The notes: generated from the letters alone by a model not told the origin. A DNA stretch of 36,826 nt from Cellvibrionaceae bacterium (GCA_030597965.1 JAUVQU010000001.1:1-36826); one strand, 5' to 3'; counted from the stretch's first letter, positions 7,501 through 16,538 are shown. A program made the numbers and translations.

Positions 7501-7914
7501 ATGGATCCAATCAAAATTTCAGACTGCATGCTTCGTCAGTTTATTTCACTGTCTCCAGAGATGGATGTAGTAGATGCCGCAACCCTGTTGATTAAGTACA
7601 AATCCATTGGTGCTCCAGTGGTCAATGATGGTGGCTGTTTGATTGGTTGGGTGTCAGAACAGGATTGTCTTGCTGTGGTTAGTCAGGATATGTATTTCTC
7701 AGATCGTCAAAGGTCAGTTGAGGATATTATGAGCACTGAAGTAATGACAGCTAAGCCGAATGACACTATTTTGGATGTCGCTGAAAGAATGTCGAAAGAG
7801 AAGCCTAAGAGCTATCCTGTGATTTCCGATGAGTGTCATGTTTTGGGTGTTGTTACCCGACACATTGTGCTGAAAAAGATGTGTGAGCGGATAAATAACC
7901 CGCAAACTGCTTAA
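7501..7914 (+). CDS. Two-CBS-domain protein
   Basis: The 137-residue protein consists of a tandem pair of CBS domains (a Bateman module), at about residues 5-60 and 72-130. The typical GAPVVND...LIGWVSEQD and SYPVISDECHVLGVVTRH segments are visible. Such stand-alone modules sense adenosyl compounds such as AMP, ATP or SAM and usually regulate a partner; none is obvious nearby. ATG 7501 is preferred over GTG 7489 because AGGGTGAG just upstream is a good ribosome-binding site. The gene is followed at once by an IS110 relic. Confidence 0.88.
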   Translation: MDPIKISDCMLRQFISLSPEMDVVDAATLLIKYKSIGAPVVNDGGCLIGWVSEQDCLAVVSQDMYFSDRQRSVEDIMSTEVMTAKPNDTILDVAERMSKEKPKSYPVISDECHVLGVVTRHIVLKKMCERINNPQTA

Positions 7915-7919
7915 TGAAG

Positions 7920-7980
7920 TGGCTCCCCTCGCTTTCCAGCGACTAAACTGGAGAATGGGCACCCAAAAACGGGAGAGCCA
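7920..7980 (+). other. Folded leader of the IS110-type relic
   Basis: TGGCTC (7920-7925) pairs with GAGCCA (7975-7980). Inside it TTTCCAG (7933-7939) pairs with CTGGAGA (7948-7954) around an 8-base loop. The structure ends two bases before the relic transposase start. IS110 elements carry a bridge RNA in the non-coding left end ahead of the transposase, but known ones are much longer, so this is at most a remnant. The folding is direct observation; the bridge-RNA reading is inference. Confidence 0.35.
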
Positions 7981-7982
7981 TC

Positions 7983-8302
7983 GTGTATATCAAAGTGCTT
8001 GAAATTGATTTAGACAAGTCTTCTTTTCATGTGGTTGGTCGTGACGTTTCAGGCTAACCCATTCTTCGTAAAATCTCACCCGACAGAAATTGATCGAGCT
8101 CATCGCTAATTCACCACAGTGTACGGTGGCGTTTGAGGCCTGTGGTGGCTGAATAGCTGCGAGTCAGCAAGCCGTTCAATGTGGCCGTTGTGGTGTTAGC
8201 CAACAAGCTGTTAACGGCAACAAGTTATATCCGAGTTTGCAAGGGCTGAGGCTGATGACGAAAGCCTCCCAACAAGACCCCGAATACATTAGCGCAGACT
8301 AA
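7983..8302 (+). pseudogene. IS110-family transposase remnant
   Basis: Translation from the GTG at 7983 gives an IS110-like N-terminus (IDLDKSSFHVVGRDVSG), which matches the DEDD-type catalytic start of that family. A stop then interrupts it. After a frame change the family motif VAFEACGG appears around 8127-8150, again followed by a stop. The end of the fragment (KASQQD, about 8259-8280) resembles the KT-QQ segment of the same domain, implying a deletion between them. The C-terminal transposase domain is absent. The element is dead and fills most of the 465-base gene-free gap between the CBS gene and mrcA. Confidence 0.72.
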
Positions 8303-8379
8303 CCTCTTCATCGTAATCTATACGTGTAATCACGAGGGAAACCATACATTTTTGTGGTTGAATTTTCGTTATTGGATTC

Positions 8380-11040
8380 TTAAAACAAATCATCAGGAAA
8401 CAATTCTTCTGCGGATCCCCCGGCTTGGTTTGTGCCCGATGCGGATTCAAATTCAGGAATATATTCAGTGCGGAAAATCTCAAAGATAGCGTCTGGATTT
8501 GCTGACTCTGTGCGTAAACCTGTTTCGGGATTAATGCGCACTGACACGAGCCCCTCAGGAAATTTCCGAGGCTTTTCGGGAACACCATCCAGTGCCAACT
8601 TCATAAAGTCCATCCAGATAGGCAAAGCCGCAGTGCCACCATACTCACGGCGCCCCAGGAGTGTGTTTTTATCGAAACCTACCCATGCAGTGGCGACGAT
8701 ACTGTGGTTGTAGCCTGAGAACCAAGCATCTCTGGGTCCATTAGTCGTGCCTGTTTTTCCTGCCAAGTCAGAACGACCGAGCGCCAGTGCTTTGCGGGCG
8801 GTGCCCCGTTTGATGACATCGTGAAGCATGTCGTCAATAAGATAGGCGACCTGTTTACTCATGACTCGTGGGGCCGCCGGCAGCGGTTCGGGCTCCTCTA
8901 TCAGAAGTGGGGCTTCATTATTTGTTAGCTCCTCGCCCTCTGCGATTTTATTCTCATTGCCAGCTTCGGAATCAGATGTTTCTGTCAGTGCTGTTTCTGT
9001 TACTTCGGTGGCGGTGTCAGGGTTGTCAGCTTCGGTAGCTGTGACTGCTTTCTGATTGTCGGGATCAGTTGCTGGCTGCGCTGTTGAATCGTTGGTTAGT
9101 TTTGCGCACTCGGCGCAAACCGTAGCGGGCCGCGCTTGAAAAATAATGTCCCCTTCGGCATTTTCAATGCGATCGACTAAGTAAGGCTCTACCTTGTAGC
9201 CGCCGTTGGCGAACACTGTGTAACCAGTGGCTACTTGCAGTGGGGTGAGCTCGTAACTGCCTAAGGCGAGAGACAGATCCTTTGGCATTTTCCTCCGGTT
9301 GAAGTTATAACGATCCATGTTGCGCAAGGCATTACTAATGCCGATGCTCTGCAATACCCGAATAGAAACCAGGTTGCGTGAAAGGTACAGCGCTTTTCTT
9401 AGTCGTGTCGGGCCATAAAATTTTCCACTGGCGTTTTCAGGCCGCCATGTCCCTTCAAGCCTTGCATCGTTAAATACAATGGGGGCATCGTTGATGATGG
9501 TGGCGGGGGTTAAGCCATTTTCAAGCGCGGCGGTGTAGATAAAGGGTTTGAAGTTGGAGCCTGGCTGGCGGGCTGCCTGGGTGGCTCGGTTGAAATTACT
9601 TTGGCGGAAATCAAACCCTCCAACCAGCGCATTAATAGCGCCATTATTAGGGTTGATGGCGACCATGGCGGCCTGAGCCTTGGGGATTTGGGATAGGTGC
9701 CACTGGTCGCCAATCTCTCTTATGCGGATGACATCGCCGATGCTTACTATGTCTGAAGCCGTTTTTGGTTGGCCCCCCTGTCGGTTTTCATTGATGTATG
9801 GCCTGGCTTTGCTGAGGCCATTATCCCAAGTGATAATGATTTGTTCGCCACTGGAAAGCAGTACTTTGAGGTTTTGCTGTTCAACACCAATTACGGCTGC
9901 GGGGATAAGGTTGGATGCTGGCGGTATTTTCTGCAGGGCTCCTCTCCATTCTTCGTAATCTGTCTCAGACGCTCCTAGGTCGTCGCTCTGGGCATTTAGG
10001 CCGTCGCTCTGAGCATTTAATTCATTGCTCTGGGCAGTTTTGTCACTGGTGGTACTGAGCGGAGGCAGCTTTTGCTCCGGACCACGGTAGCCGTGGCGAA
10101 GATCGTAGGTTAGCAAGCCTTTGGTGATGGCTTGCTGAGCTCTGGCTTGAAGAGCAGAGCTGACAGTGGTGTAGACTTTAAACCCGTCAGTATAAGCAAT
10201 GGCGCCTAATTGCTCTAAGGCTTCTATTCGCGCCATTTCTGCAATATAGGGTGCAGCTAAACCCAGGGATTTGGCGTAGACACTGGCGGTTACGGGGGAG
10301 TTTATGGCTTCGTCATGTCTTTCTTGGTCGATGTAATCGAGATCGAGCATCCTGCCAATAATCCAGTTGCGTCGAACGATCGCTCGTTTGGGGTTGGCAA
10401 TAGGGTTATAAGCCGATGGTGCCTTAGGCAGGCCGGCAATCATGGCCAGCTGAGCGAGGTTAAGCTCCGTGATGGTTTTGCCGTAATATACTTGGGAGGC
10501 GGCCTCAATACCGTAAGCGCGATTGCCCAGGTAAATTTTATTGACGTACAACTCAAGGATTTCTTCTTTGCTTAGCTCTTTTTCTATTTGTAATGCCAGC
10601 AGGATTTCATTGAATTTTCTGCTAAAGGTTTGAGTTCGAGTTAAGAAAAAATTACGAGCTACCTGCATCGTGATGGTGCTGCCACCGGTTTGAATGCTGC
10701 CGGACTGCAATAACTGTGAAGCGGCTCTCAAAAGTCCCTTAATATCTACGCCAGGATGTGAGTAGAATCGATTGTCCTCTGCGGAAATGATAGCGTTAAT
10801 GAAATCCACGGGGGTGTCGACCAGTGCAATAGGGGTTCTGCGTTTTTCGCCAAACTCACCGAGCAGTTGGTTGTCGCCGGAATAAATACGTAATGGGGTC
10901 TGTAAGTGAATATCCCTAATGCTCTCTACGGGAGGTAATTTGGGGCTTAAATAGAGGTATAGGCCAGAGAAAACCGCAGAAGCGCCGCAAATAGCAATAA
11001 AAAGAAGCCAAAGGGTTGGGCGTAAATATTTATTTTTCAC
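8380..11040 (-). CDS. mrcA: Penicillin-binding protein 1A (bifunctional class A PBP)
   Basis: The 886-residue protein polymerises and crosslinks peptidoglycan in the periplasm. A membrane anchor spans about residues 10-31. The glycosyltransferase domain has E88-D-N-R-F (catalytic Glu) and QTGGSTITMQ near 118-127. The transpeptidase has S495-N-F-K498, SRN at 554-556 and KTGT from 762. An OB-like insert lies between the two domains. Two low-complexity segments stand out: three 7-residue repeats of AQSxxLx type at 336-356, and an acidic Thr/Glu-rich stretch at about 646-721 after a CAEC motif. E. coli PBP1A has a variable segment after CPEC at this same place. The gene is divergent from pilM, as in Pseudomonas. 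Confidence 0.95.
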   Translation of the reverse strand: MKNKYLRPTLWLLFIAICGASAVFSGLYLYLSPKLPPVESIRDIHLQTPLRIYSGDNQLLGEFGEKRRTPIALVDTPVDFINAIISAEDNRFYSHPGVDIKGLLRAASQLLQSGSIQTGGSTITMQVARNFFLTRTQTFSRKFNEILLALQIEKELSKEEILELYVNKIYLGNRAYGIEAASQVYYGKTITELNLAQLAMIAGLPKAPSAYNPIANPKRAIVRRNWIIGRMLDLDYIDQERHDEAINSPVTASVYAKSLGLAAPYIAEMARIEALEQLGAIAYTDGFKVYTTVSSALQARAQQAITKGLLTYDLRHGYRGPEQKLPPLSTTSDKTAQSNELNAQSDGLNAQSDDLGASETDYEEWRGALQKIPPASNLIPAAVIGVEQQNLKVLLSSGEQIIITWDNGLSKARPYINENRQGGQPKTASDIVSIGDVIRIREIGDQWHLSQIPKAQAAMVAINPNNGAINALVGGFDFRQSNFNRATQAARQPGSNFKPFIYTAALENGLTPATIINDAPIVFNDARLEGTWRPENASGKFYGPTRLRKALYLSRNLVSIRVLQSIGISNALRNMDRYNFNRRKMPKDLSLALGSYELTPLQVATGYTVFANGGYKVEPYLVDRIENAEGDIIFQARPATVCAECAKLTNDSTAQPATDPDNQKAVTATEADNPDTATEVTETALTETSDSEAGNENKIAEGEELTNNEAPLLIEEPEPLPAAPRVMSKQVAYLIDDMLHDVIKRGTARKALALGRSDLAGKTGTTNGPRDAWFSGYNHSIVATAWVGFDKNTLLGRREYGGTAALPIWMDFMKLALDGVPEKPRKFPEGLVSVRINPETGLRTESANPDAIFEIFRTEYIPEFESASGTNQAGGSAEELFPDDLF
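9973..10035 (-). repeat. Three 21-bp tandem repeats inside mrcA
   Basis: Three in-frame 21-base units encode AQSNELN, AQSDGLN and AQSDDLG (residues 336-356 of PBP1A). The units differ by a few bases. Copy number could vary by slippage without breaking the frame. They lie in the linker region before the OB-like domain. Confidence 0.8.
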
Positions 11041-11200
11041 AGTAGTTTTTCTTTAAAAATGGGCTAGTGAAAGCCGTCCGGTTATTTGAAATAAGAGTAT
11101 AGGCTGTTTTGTTAGGTTTACATATAATTCACGTTGTTGCAGGCTTGAGTTAAAGTGCTATAACATGAAGTGCAGCTAAGTCACGGAAATTGATGGGAAA
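11041..11200. promoter_or_regulatory. Divergent mrcA/pilM promoter region
   Basis: The 160 bases between the two divergent genes must hold both promoters. Towards pilM there is a perfect TATAAT at 11123-11128 and a TATAAC at 11159-11164 with TTGCAG 16 bases upstream of it. Towards mrcA, TATACT (minus strand, 11101-11096) is a candidate -10. None has a convincing -35 element, so exact starts are uncertain. Confidence 0.4.
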
Positions 11201-12268
11201 ATGGGTATTCTAAGCTTATTCGAGAGCAAGACAAAACCAGTGCTGGGGGTAGATATCAGCTCTTCCTCTGTAAAGTTATTGGAGCTTAGCCAGCATGGCG
11301 GTCAGTTTCGCGTAGAAAGCTATGCGGTTCAGGCATTGCCACCTAATGCTGTTGTCGAGAAAAATATCACCGAAGTTGATGGTGTGCGGGAGGCTGTTGA
11401 GTCGGTGGTTAAGCGCTCCAAAACCAAGCTTAAGGCGGTTGCGGTTGCTGTGGCGGGTTCGGCGGTGATTACTAAGGTCATTGATATGCCTGGCGGCCAG
11501 TCTGACGATGTCCTTGAAGAGCAAATCTTAGATCAAGCCGACCAGTACATCCCTTACCCTTTAGATGAAGTGGCTTTGGATTTTGAGGTTTTAGGTGAGG
11601 CAGAGACGGGTACGGAGCAGGTTGAGGTTTTGCTGGCGGCATGTCGACGTGAAAATGTTGACATGCGTGTTGAGGTTTTAGGCGAGGCTGGATTGATCCC
11701 CAAAGTTGTTGATATTGAAGCCTACTGCATGGAGCGTGCGTTTAATTTAGTGGCGGACAGCCTTGAGGACCATGGCGATCAATTAGTGGCTGTCGTTGAT
11801 ATTGGTTCCAGCGTCACAACGATGAGCGTGCTACTAGAGGGATCGACGATTTATGCTCGCGAGCAATTGTTTGGCGGCAATCAGTTGACGGAAGAGATTC
11901 AGCGTCGTTATGGCCTTTCTGTTGATGAGGCGGATGTGGCGAAGAGGCAAGGCGGGCTTCCCGGCGACTATAAAGCTGAAGTATTGGATCCATTTAAAGA
12001 ATCTGTAGTTCAGCAGGTGACACGGTCATTACAGTTTTTTTTCTCTTCAAGTGAATATAGCGATATAGACCACATTGTTTTGGCGGGAGGGGTGGCCTCT
12101 CTCACAGGTTTAGATGAGTTAATTGAAGAGCGATTGGGGACGCCTGCTAGTGTTGCCAATCCGTTTTTGAATATGAGTATTGCCACTAACGTGGATGCTG
12201 TTGCGCTGGAGAATGATGCGCCAGCGCTGATGATTGCTACGGGTTTGGCTCTAAGGAGTTTTGACTGA
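11201..12268 (+). CDS. pilM: Type IV pilus assembly ATPase-like protein PilM
   Basis: The 355-residue protein is an actin/FtsA-like cytoplasmic component of the type IV pilus alignment complex. The N-terminal phosphate-binding segment LGVDISSSSVKLLEL and the later VVDIGSSVTTMSVL and VLAGGVASLTG segments match the actin-like fold. It binds the N-terminal tail of PilN, whose gene follows. Length is normal. Its TGA overlaps the ATG of pilN by one base. It heads the operon pilMNOPQ, with mrcA divergent upstream. Confidence 0.96.
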   Translation: MGILSLFESKTKPVLGVDISSSSVKLLELSQHGGQFRVESYAVQALPPNAVVEKNITEVDGVREAVESVVKRSKTKLKAVAVAVAGSAVITKVIDMPGGQSDDVLEEQILDQADQYIPYPLDEVALDFEVLGEAETGTEQVEVLLAACRRENVDMRVEVLGEAGLIPKVVDIEAYCMERAFNLVADSLEDHGDQLVAVVDIGSSVTTMSVLLEGSTIYAREQLFGGNQLTEEIQRRYGLSVDEADVAKRQGGLPGDYKAEVLDPFKESVVQQVTRSLQFFFSSSEYSDIDHIVLAGGVASLTGLDELIEERLGTPASVANPFLNMSIATNVDAVALENDAPALMIATGLALRSFD

Positions 12269-12834
12269 TGGCCAGAATCAATTTACTGCCTTGGCGTGAA
12301 GAGTATCGCAAGGAGAAAAAAGAGGAATTTATTAAAGTCCTCATCGGTGCTGCGGCCGTTGCGGGACTCTGTGCTTATTTATGGGTGAGCCTAATGCAGT
12401 TGTCCATTGACTCACAGCTCGATAGGAACAATATACTGAATCAAGAAATTGGACTTCTGCAGGTTAAAGTTGAGGAGATTAGAACCCTAAAAAAGAAAAG
12501 GGAAGAGCTCCTCGACCGGATGGACGTCATACAAAACCTGCAGGGTAAGCGGCCTATTATTGTTCGCCATTTTGATGAGTTGGTGAAAGTTGTACCGGAA
12601 GGGGTTTACATAGACTCTCTTAGTCGTAAGGCATCTAAAATTAGCATTGAAGGTGTAACCGAATCCAATGTGCGTGTTTCTAGCCTTATGAGGAATGTCA
12701 GTGGCTCCGAGTGGTTCTCATCTCCAAATCTACGGTCGGTTAAGGCTGCGCCTCAGTTGGGGGAGCAGGCCAGCTCCTTCCATATTGATTTGACAGCTGC
12801 GGATCCCAGCAATAAGAAGGAAGGGGCTGACTAA
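12268..12834 (+). CDS. pilN: Type IV pilus inner-membrane protein PilN
   Basis: The 188-residue protein begins with the signature INLLPWR (residues 4-10), the cytoplasmic tail that docks into PilM. A single membrane segment follows at about 25-45. The periplasmic part starts with a coiled coil (about 50-90) and continues with a ferredoxin-like fold. It pairs with PilO to link the inner-membrane platform to the secretin. Its start and stop overlap the neighbouring genes by one base each, so the operon is tightly coupled. Confidence 0.95.
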   Translation: MARINLLPWREEYRKEKKEEFIKVLIGAAAVAGLCAYLWVSLMQLSIDSQLDRNNILNQEIGLLQVKVEEIRTLKKKREELLDRMDVIQNLQGKRPIIVRHFDELVKVVPEGVYIDSLSRKASKISIEGVTESNVRVSSLMRNVSGSEWFSSPNLRSVKAAPQLGEQASSFHIDLTAADPSNKKEGAD

Positions 12835-13445
12835 TGGCTTTCCAGGATGTAGTTGAGCAGTTAAAAGACATTGACCTGAGTGATATTGATTGGTCGAGAG
12901 CGGGGATATGGCCGCTCCCAGTCAAAGTTATTATTTGTATTTTTTTGATGATTTTAATTCTCGTGGCAGTGAATGTCTTAGTGATTGACGATCTTCGTAA
13001 GGAGAAAGAGAGGGTGGTCGCTAAGGAGCAAGAGCTGAGATCCGCTTTTGAGATTAGGGCGCATCAGGCGGCGAATCTAGATGCTTACAGGGCTCAGATG
13101 AAAGATATGCAGGTGTCGTTTGGCGCATTGATTTCTCAGCTGCCTAGCGACACAGAAGTGCCTGACTTGCTTGAGGATATTGATGAGAAAGGAGCCGATA
13201 GTGGCTTAAAAATCAATAGCATCGGTTTGCAGAAAGAGCGAGCTGCGGAATTTTATGTCGAGTTGCCAATTTCAATAAACGTAACAGGTACTTATCATGA
13301 CCTGGGTAGTTTTGTGAGCGGTATTGCGGGAATGCCTCGAATTGTAACTCTGCATGATTATGTTCTGAAAAGGTCGAAACAAAGTGGTTTGCTTGATATG
13401 CAAATTTTAGCCAAGACTTATCGCTATAAAGATCAGGGTAAGTAG
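12834..13445 (+). CDS. pilO: Type IV pilus inner-membrane protein PilO
   Basis: The 203-residue protein has a short cytoplasmic N-terminus, one membrane segment at about residues 30-50, a coiled coil at about 55-95 and a periplasmic ferredoxin-like domain. The segment SQLPSDTEVPDLLEDI is characteristic of PilO. It forms heterodimers with PilN and contacts PilP. It starts in the stop codon of pilN (TAATG) and ends two bases before pilP. Confidence 0.95.
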   Translation: MAFQDVVEQLKDIDLSDIDWSRAGIWPLPVKVIICIFLMILILVAVNVLVIDDLRKEKERVVAKEQELRSAFEIRAHQAANLDAYRAQMKDMQVSFGALISQLPSDTEVPDLLEDIDEKGADSGLKINSIGLQKERAAEFYVELPISINVTGTYHDLGSFVSGIAGMPRIVTLHDYVLKRSKQSGLLDMQILAKTYRYKDQGK

Positions 13446-13447
13446 TT

Positions 13448-13990
13448 ATGAAATTGGATCGATTAATTTGCGCAATTGGGTTTTCAGCCTTTTTCGTTTT
13501 GGGTTTAAGTGCGTGTAGTGATAGCGGGCAGCACGGCGATCTTCGCGACTATATTGAAGAGACCAAACGCAGGCCTGCGGGCGAGATAGAGCCCTTGCCT
13601 TCCTTTGTTCCGTATAAAAGCTTTGCTTACTCTGCTATGGCGTTAAGAAGTCCATTTGACCCCCCCGCAGAGCAGGAGCAAAGCGTGGTGTTGAGCAATA
13701 ATAAAAATATTAAACCAGACTTTGAGCGCGAGAAAGAGGTGTTAGAGGGGTTCAACTTTGGCGCGTTGAGAATGGTCGGCACCCTAACGAAAGATGGTGC
13801 CGTTTGGGCGCTGATTAATGATGGTGAAAGCGGTATACATCGAGTGACTACAGGTAATTATATAGGTATGAACCATGGTCGCATTGTGGCTGCATCAAAC
13901 CATCAAATTGAGGTTATAGAAATTGTACCCAATGGTACTAATGGTTGGGTGGAAAGACCCCAGGTTCTGTCAATCCAAGAGAAGGATTAG
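13448..13990 (+). CDS. pilP: Type IV pilus lipoprotein PilP
   Basis: The 180-residue protein has a lipoprotein signal peptide with lipobox LSAC, giving Cys23 as the lipidated residue. A flexible Pro-rich region including RSPFDPP (about 72-80) leads to the C-terminal beta domain, with MVGTL and WALI segments. PilP links the PilN/PilO complex to the secretin PilQ. It sits two bases after pilO and six before pilQ. Confidence 0.95.
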   Translation: MKLDRLICAIGFSAFFVLGLSACSDSGQHGDLRDYIEETKRRPAGEIEPLPSFVPYKSFAYSAMALRSPFDPPAEQEQSVVLSNNKNIKPDFEREKEVLEGFNFGALRMVGTLTKDGAVWALINDGESGIHRVTTGNYIGMNHGRIVAASNHQIEVIEIVPNGTNGWVERPQVLSIQEKD

Positions 13991-13996
13991 ATTGTT

Positions 13997-16030
13997 ATGG
14001 TTAATTATAAAAAATTGGGATGTCAGATGAAAGCTGTAGTGATTGCTTTGGTGGTCTCCGCCTTTTCTGTGGTTGTGCAGGCAAGCTCATTGCAGGATAT
14101 GCGGTTTGCTGAATTGCCGGGTGAGATATTCGAGGTGAGGTTGGGCTTTGATGTTATTGGCCCTGAGCCTGCCGGATTTACCATAGAGCGGCCTGCGCGA
14201 ATTGTTCTCGACTTTGTAGGTGTCGAAAATCAATTGCAGCAAAAGAAATTTCCTTTGGCGTTTGATAATGCCAAGAGCGCCATAGTGTTGAGTGGCAATG
14301 GCCGTACCCGATTGATTTTAAATTTGAATGAGCTTACGCCATACCAGACTTACGTCGATGGAAATGACTTTGTGGTTGAGGTTGGCAGCAGGCAGGCCGG
14401 TGGCTATTTAGAGAAAACAACTCAAAGCGATTCATCGCAAGGGGATGCTCCCGGTGCGGGGGCTGTATTGGCCATTAATAGCATTGATTTTAGGCGTGGA
14501 GAGTTTGGTGAAGGTAAGGTGATTGTGGGCCTGTCTGATGAATCAATCGACATTGATATTGAGAAGAAAGGGGGGGCGATAAGTGTGTCGTTTATCGCAG
14601 CTGAACTTCCTGCCGGCTTGCGTCGTAGTTTGGATGTTACTGACTTCGCGACACCCGTTAATTCAATTGATGCTACCTATGATGACAGTAATGCGGTGCT
14701 TAATATTAAGGCCTCAGGCGAGTATGACTATTTAGCCTATCAAGCTGACAATAAGTATGTGATTAGTATTAAGCCGCTTACTGACAGGGAGCTTGAAGAG
14801 AAGAGAAAACGCTTTGCTTTTGTTGGCGAAAAGCTTTCTTTAAATTTCCAGGATATTGAGGTGCGCTCTGTCTTGCAGCTTATTGCAGACTTTACCGAGC
14901 TAAACCTAGTGGCCAGCGATACGGTAACGGGAAGTATTACTTTACGCTTGGACGGCGTGCCGTGGGATCAGGCGCTCGATTTGGTTTTGAAGACGAAAGG
15001 CTTGGATAAGCGGCAGGTGGGTAATGTGCTGATGATCGCGCCTGCGGCTGAAATAGCAGAAAGGGAGCGGCAGGAGTTGGAGACGCTTAAGCAATTGGAG
15101 GAGCTGGCTCCGTTGCAAACAGAATACCTGCGTATTCGTTATGCCAGTGCCAGTGAATTGTTTAAGCTGTTTGGAGCGGCGGCGAGGGATGATGAGGCTG
15201 CCACAAATAGTATCCTGTCCGAAAGAGGCAGCGCCATTGTTGACGAGCGAACAAACTCAATTATTTTAACGGATACTGCAGATAAAATTGCTGAGTTTCG
15301 TGAGCTGGTTGAGAAGATAGACGTGCCTATTCGTCAGGTTATGATCGAGGCGCGTATAGTGATTGCTAACGATAATTTTCAGCGTGAATTGGGGATAAAC
15401 TGGGCTGCAGGTGATGGTCGTAATGATGATCATTCTCTGCTTGCTGAGAACTTGTTCGTTGATTTGGGGGTGGGTGCACCGACGAGCGGTATCGCCTTAA
15501 GCTATTTGGCTGATGATACGTTTTTAAATATGGAGTTGTCTGCGCTTCAGAGTTCTGGTCATGGCGAGGTGATTTCGCAGCCAAAAGTGATTACCGGTAA
15601 TAAGCAGCAAGCGCATATTGAGTCGGGTACTGAGATACCGTATCAGGAAGCCTCTTCTAGCGGATCCACTTCGACCTCATTCAAGGAGGCTGTGTTGAAA
15701 CTGGATGTGACGCCACAAATCACCCCGGATGATCGAATTATCATGGATTTAAAAATCAATCAGGACTCTGTAGGGGAGATTACGGCTTCGAATATTCCAA
15801 CTATTGATGTGACTGAGCTTCAAACACAGGTGCTTGTGGCGAATGGACAGACGGTTGTTTTAGGTGGTATATATCGTAACACCCTAACAGAAGGTGTGAG
15901 TAAGGTGCCGTTCCTTGGAGATATCCCTTATATGGGTAGACTGTTTAAGAGGAATATTCGTTCTGAGGAAAAGCGCGAGCTGCTTATTTTCATTACCCCT
16001 ACAATTTTATCGTCAGAGTTGGTTCAATAA
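13997..16030 (+). CDS. pilQ: Type IV pilus secretin PilQ
   Basis: The 677-residue protein forms the outer-membrane ring through which the pilus passes. After the signal peptide (cleavage near QA-S, about residue 31) come two AMIN domains (about 35-130 and 155-260) that would bind peptidoglycan. They are followed by a secretin/TonB short N-terminal domain (about 275-350), a secretin N1 domain, and the secretin core with GTEIPYQE, VTPQI and the C-terminal VPFLGDIPYMGRLF signature. Length is typical. Its stop is one base from the TTG start proposed for aroK. Confidence 0.96.
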   Translation: MVNYKKLGCQMKAVVIALVVSAFSVVVQASSLQDMRFAELPGEIFEVRLGFDVIGPEPAGFTIERPARIVLDFVGVENQLQQKKFPLAFDNAKSAIVLSGNGRTRLILNLNELTPYQTYVDGNDFVVEVGSRQAGGYLEKTTQSDSSQGDAPGAGAVLAINSIDFRRGEFGEGKVIVGLSDESIDIDIEKKGGAISVSFIAAELPAGLRRSLDVTDFATPVNSIDATYDDSNAVLNIKASGEYDYLAYQADNKYVISIKPLTDRELEEKRKRFAFVGEKLSLNFQDIEVRSVLQLIADFTELNLVASDTVTGSITLRLDGVPWDQALDLVLKTKGLDKRQVGNVLMIAPAAEIAERERQELETLKQLEELAPLQTEYLRIRYASASELFKLFGAAARDDEAATNSILSERGSAIVDERTNSIILTDTADKIAEFRELVEKIDVPIRQVMIEARIVIANDNFQRELGINWAAGDGRNDDHSLLAENLFVDLGVGAPTSGIALSYLADDTFLNMELSALQSSGHGEVISQPKVITGNKQQAHIESGTEIPYQEASSSGSTSTSFKEAVLKLDVTPQITPDDRIIMDLKINQDSVGEITASNIPTIDVTELQTQVLVANGQTVVLGGIYRNTLTEGVSKVPFLGDIPYMGRLFKRNIRSEEKRELLIFITPTILSSELVQ

Positions 16031-16031
16031 A

Positions 16032-16538
16032 TTGAATTCTACTGTTGTTCTCGTCGGCCCTATGGGGGCCGGTAAATCCACTATTGGTCGTACATTGGCC
16101 ACTCAACTTGGGTTGCCTTTTTGGGACAGCGATCGTGTTATTGAGGATCGTACTGGAGCGGACATTCCGTGGATTTTCGATGTTGAGGGTGAGGAGGGTT
16201 TTCGTCAGCGTGAGAGTGTTGTGCTGGAGGAAATTCTTAAGGGTGGGGCGTCGGTATTGGCTACTGGCGGTGGCATTGTGCTGAAGGAGAAAAACAGGCA
16301 GTTGCTCAAGAACGTTGATGGTGTGGTGGTTTATCTGTCGGCACCGATTGACCAGCTGCTGGAGAGAACCAGTAAAGATAAAAAACGCCCCCTGTTACAG
16401 GTCGATGACCCGGAGGCGAAAATCCGAGAATTGATAGAGCAGCGTGATCCTTTATATCAAGAGGTAGCTGATCATATTGTCACTACGGACCGCCGTGGTG
16501 TAAAAGCTACAGTTCAGTCCATTATTGCCCTTCTTTAG
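16032..16538 (+). CDS. aroK: Shikimate kinase
   Basis: This enzyme phosphorylates shikimate at the 3-hydroxyl in aromatic amino acid synthesis. With the TTG start at 16032 it has 168 residues, the usual size. The P-loop GPMGAGKST then falls at residues 9-17, close to its place in other AroK proteins. DSD follows for shikimate and Mg, and ATGGGIV and the RPLL lid also match. The first in-frame ATG downstream would cut away the strand and start of the P-loop, and upstream starts lie inside pilQ, so TTG is the best choice. It is probably co-transcribed with pilQ. Confidence 0.92.
   Translation: MNSTVVLVGPMGAGKSTIGRTLATQLGLPFWDSDRVIEDRTGADIPWIFDVEGEEGFRQRESVVLEEILKGGASVLATGGGIVLKEKNRQLLKNVDGVVVYLSAPIDQLLERTSKDKKRPLLQVDDPEAKIRELIEQRDPLYQEVADHIVTTDRRGVKATVQSIIALL

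Noticed and set aside
7983..8302. Possible functional small ORFs in the IS110 relic
   Set aside because: The family-like pieces lie in different frames separated by stops and a deletion, with no ribosome-binding sites.
8878..9105. Acidic insertion in PBP1A as a novel domain
   Set aside because: E. coli PBP1A also carries a variable segment after a CPEC motif at this position; only the composition differs.
15915..16031. N-terminal extension of aroK inside pilQ
   Set aside because: The extra 39 residues are the conserved C-terminal secretin region of pilQ read in another frame and match nothing in shikimate kinases.
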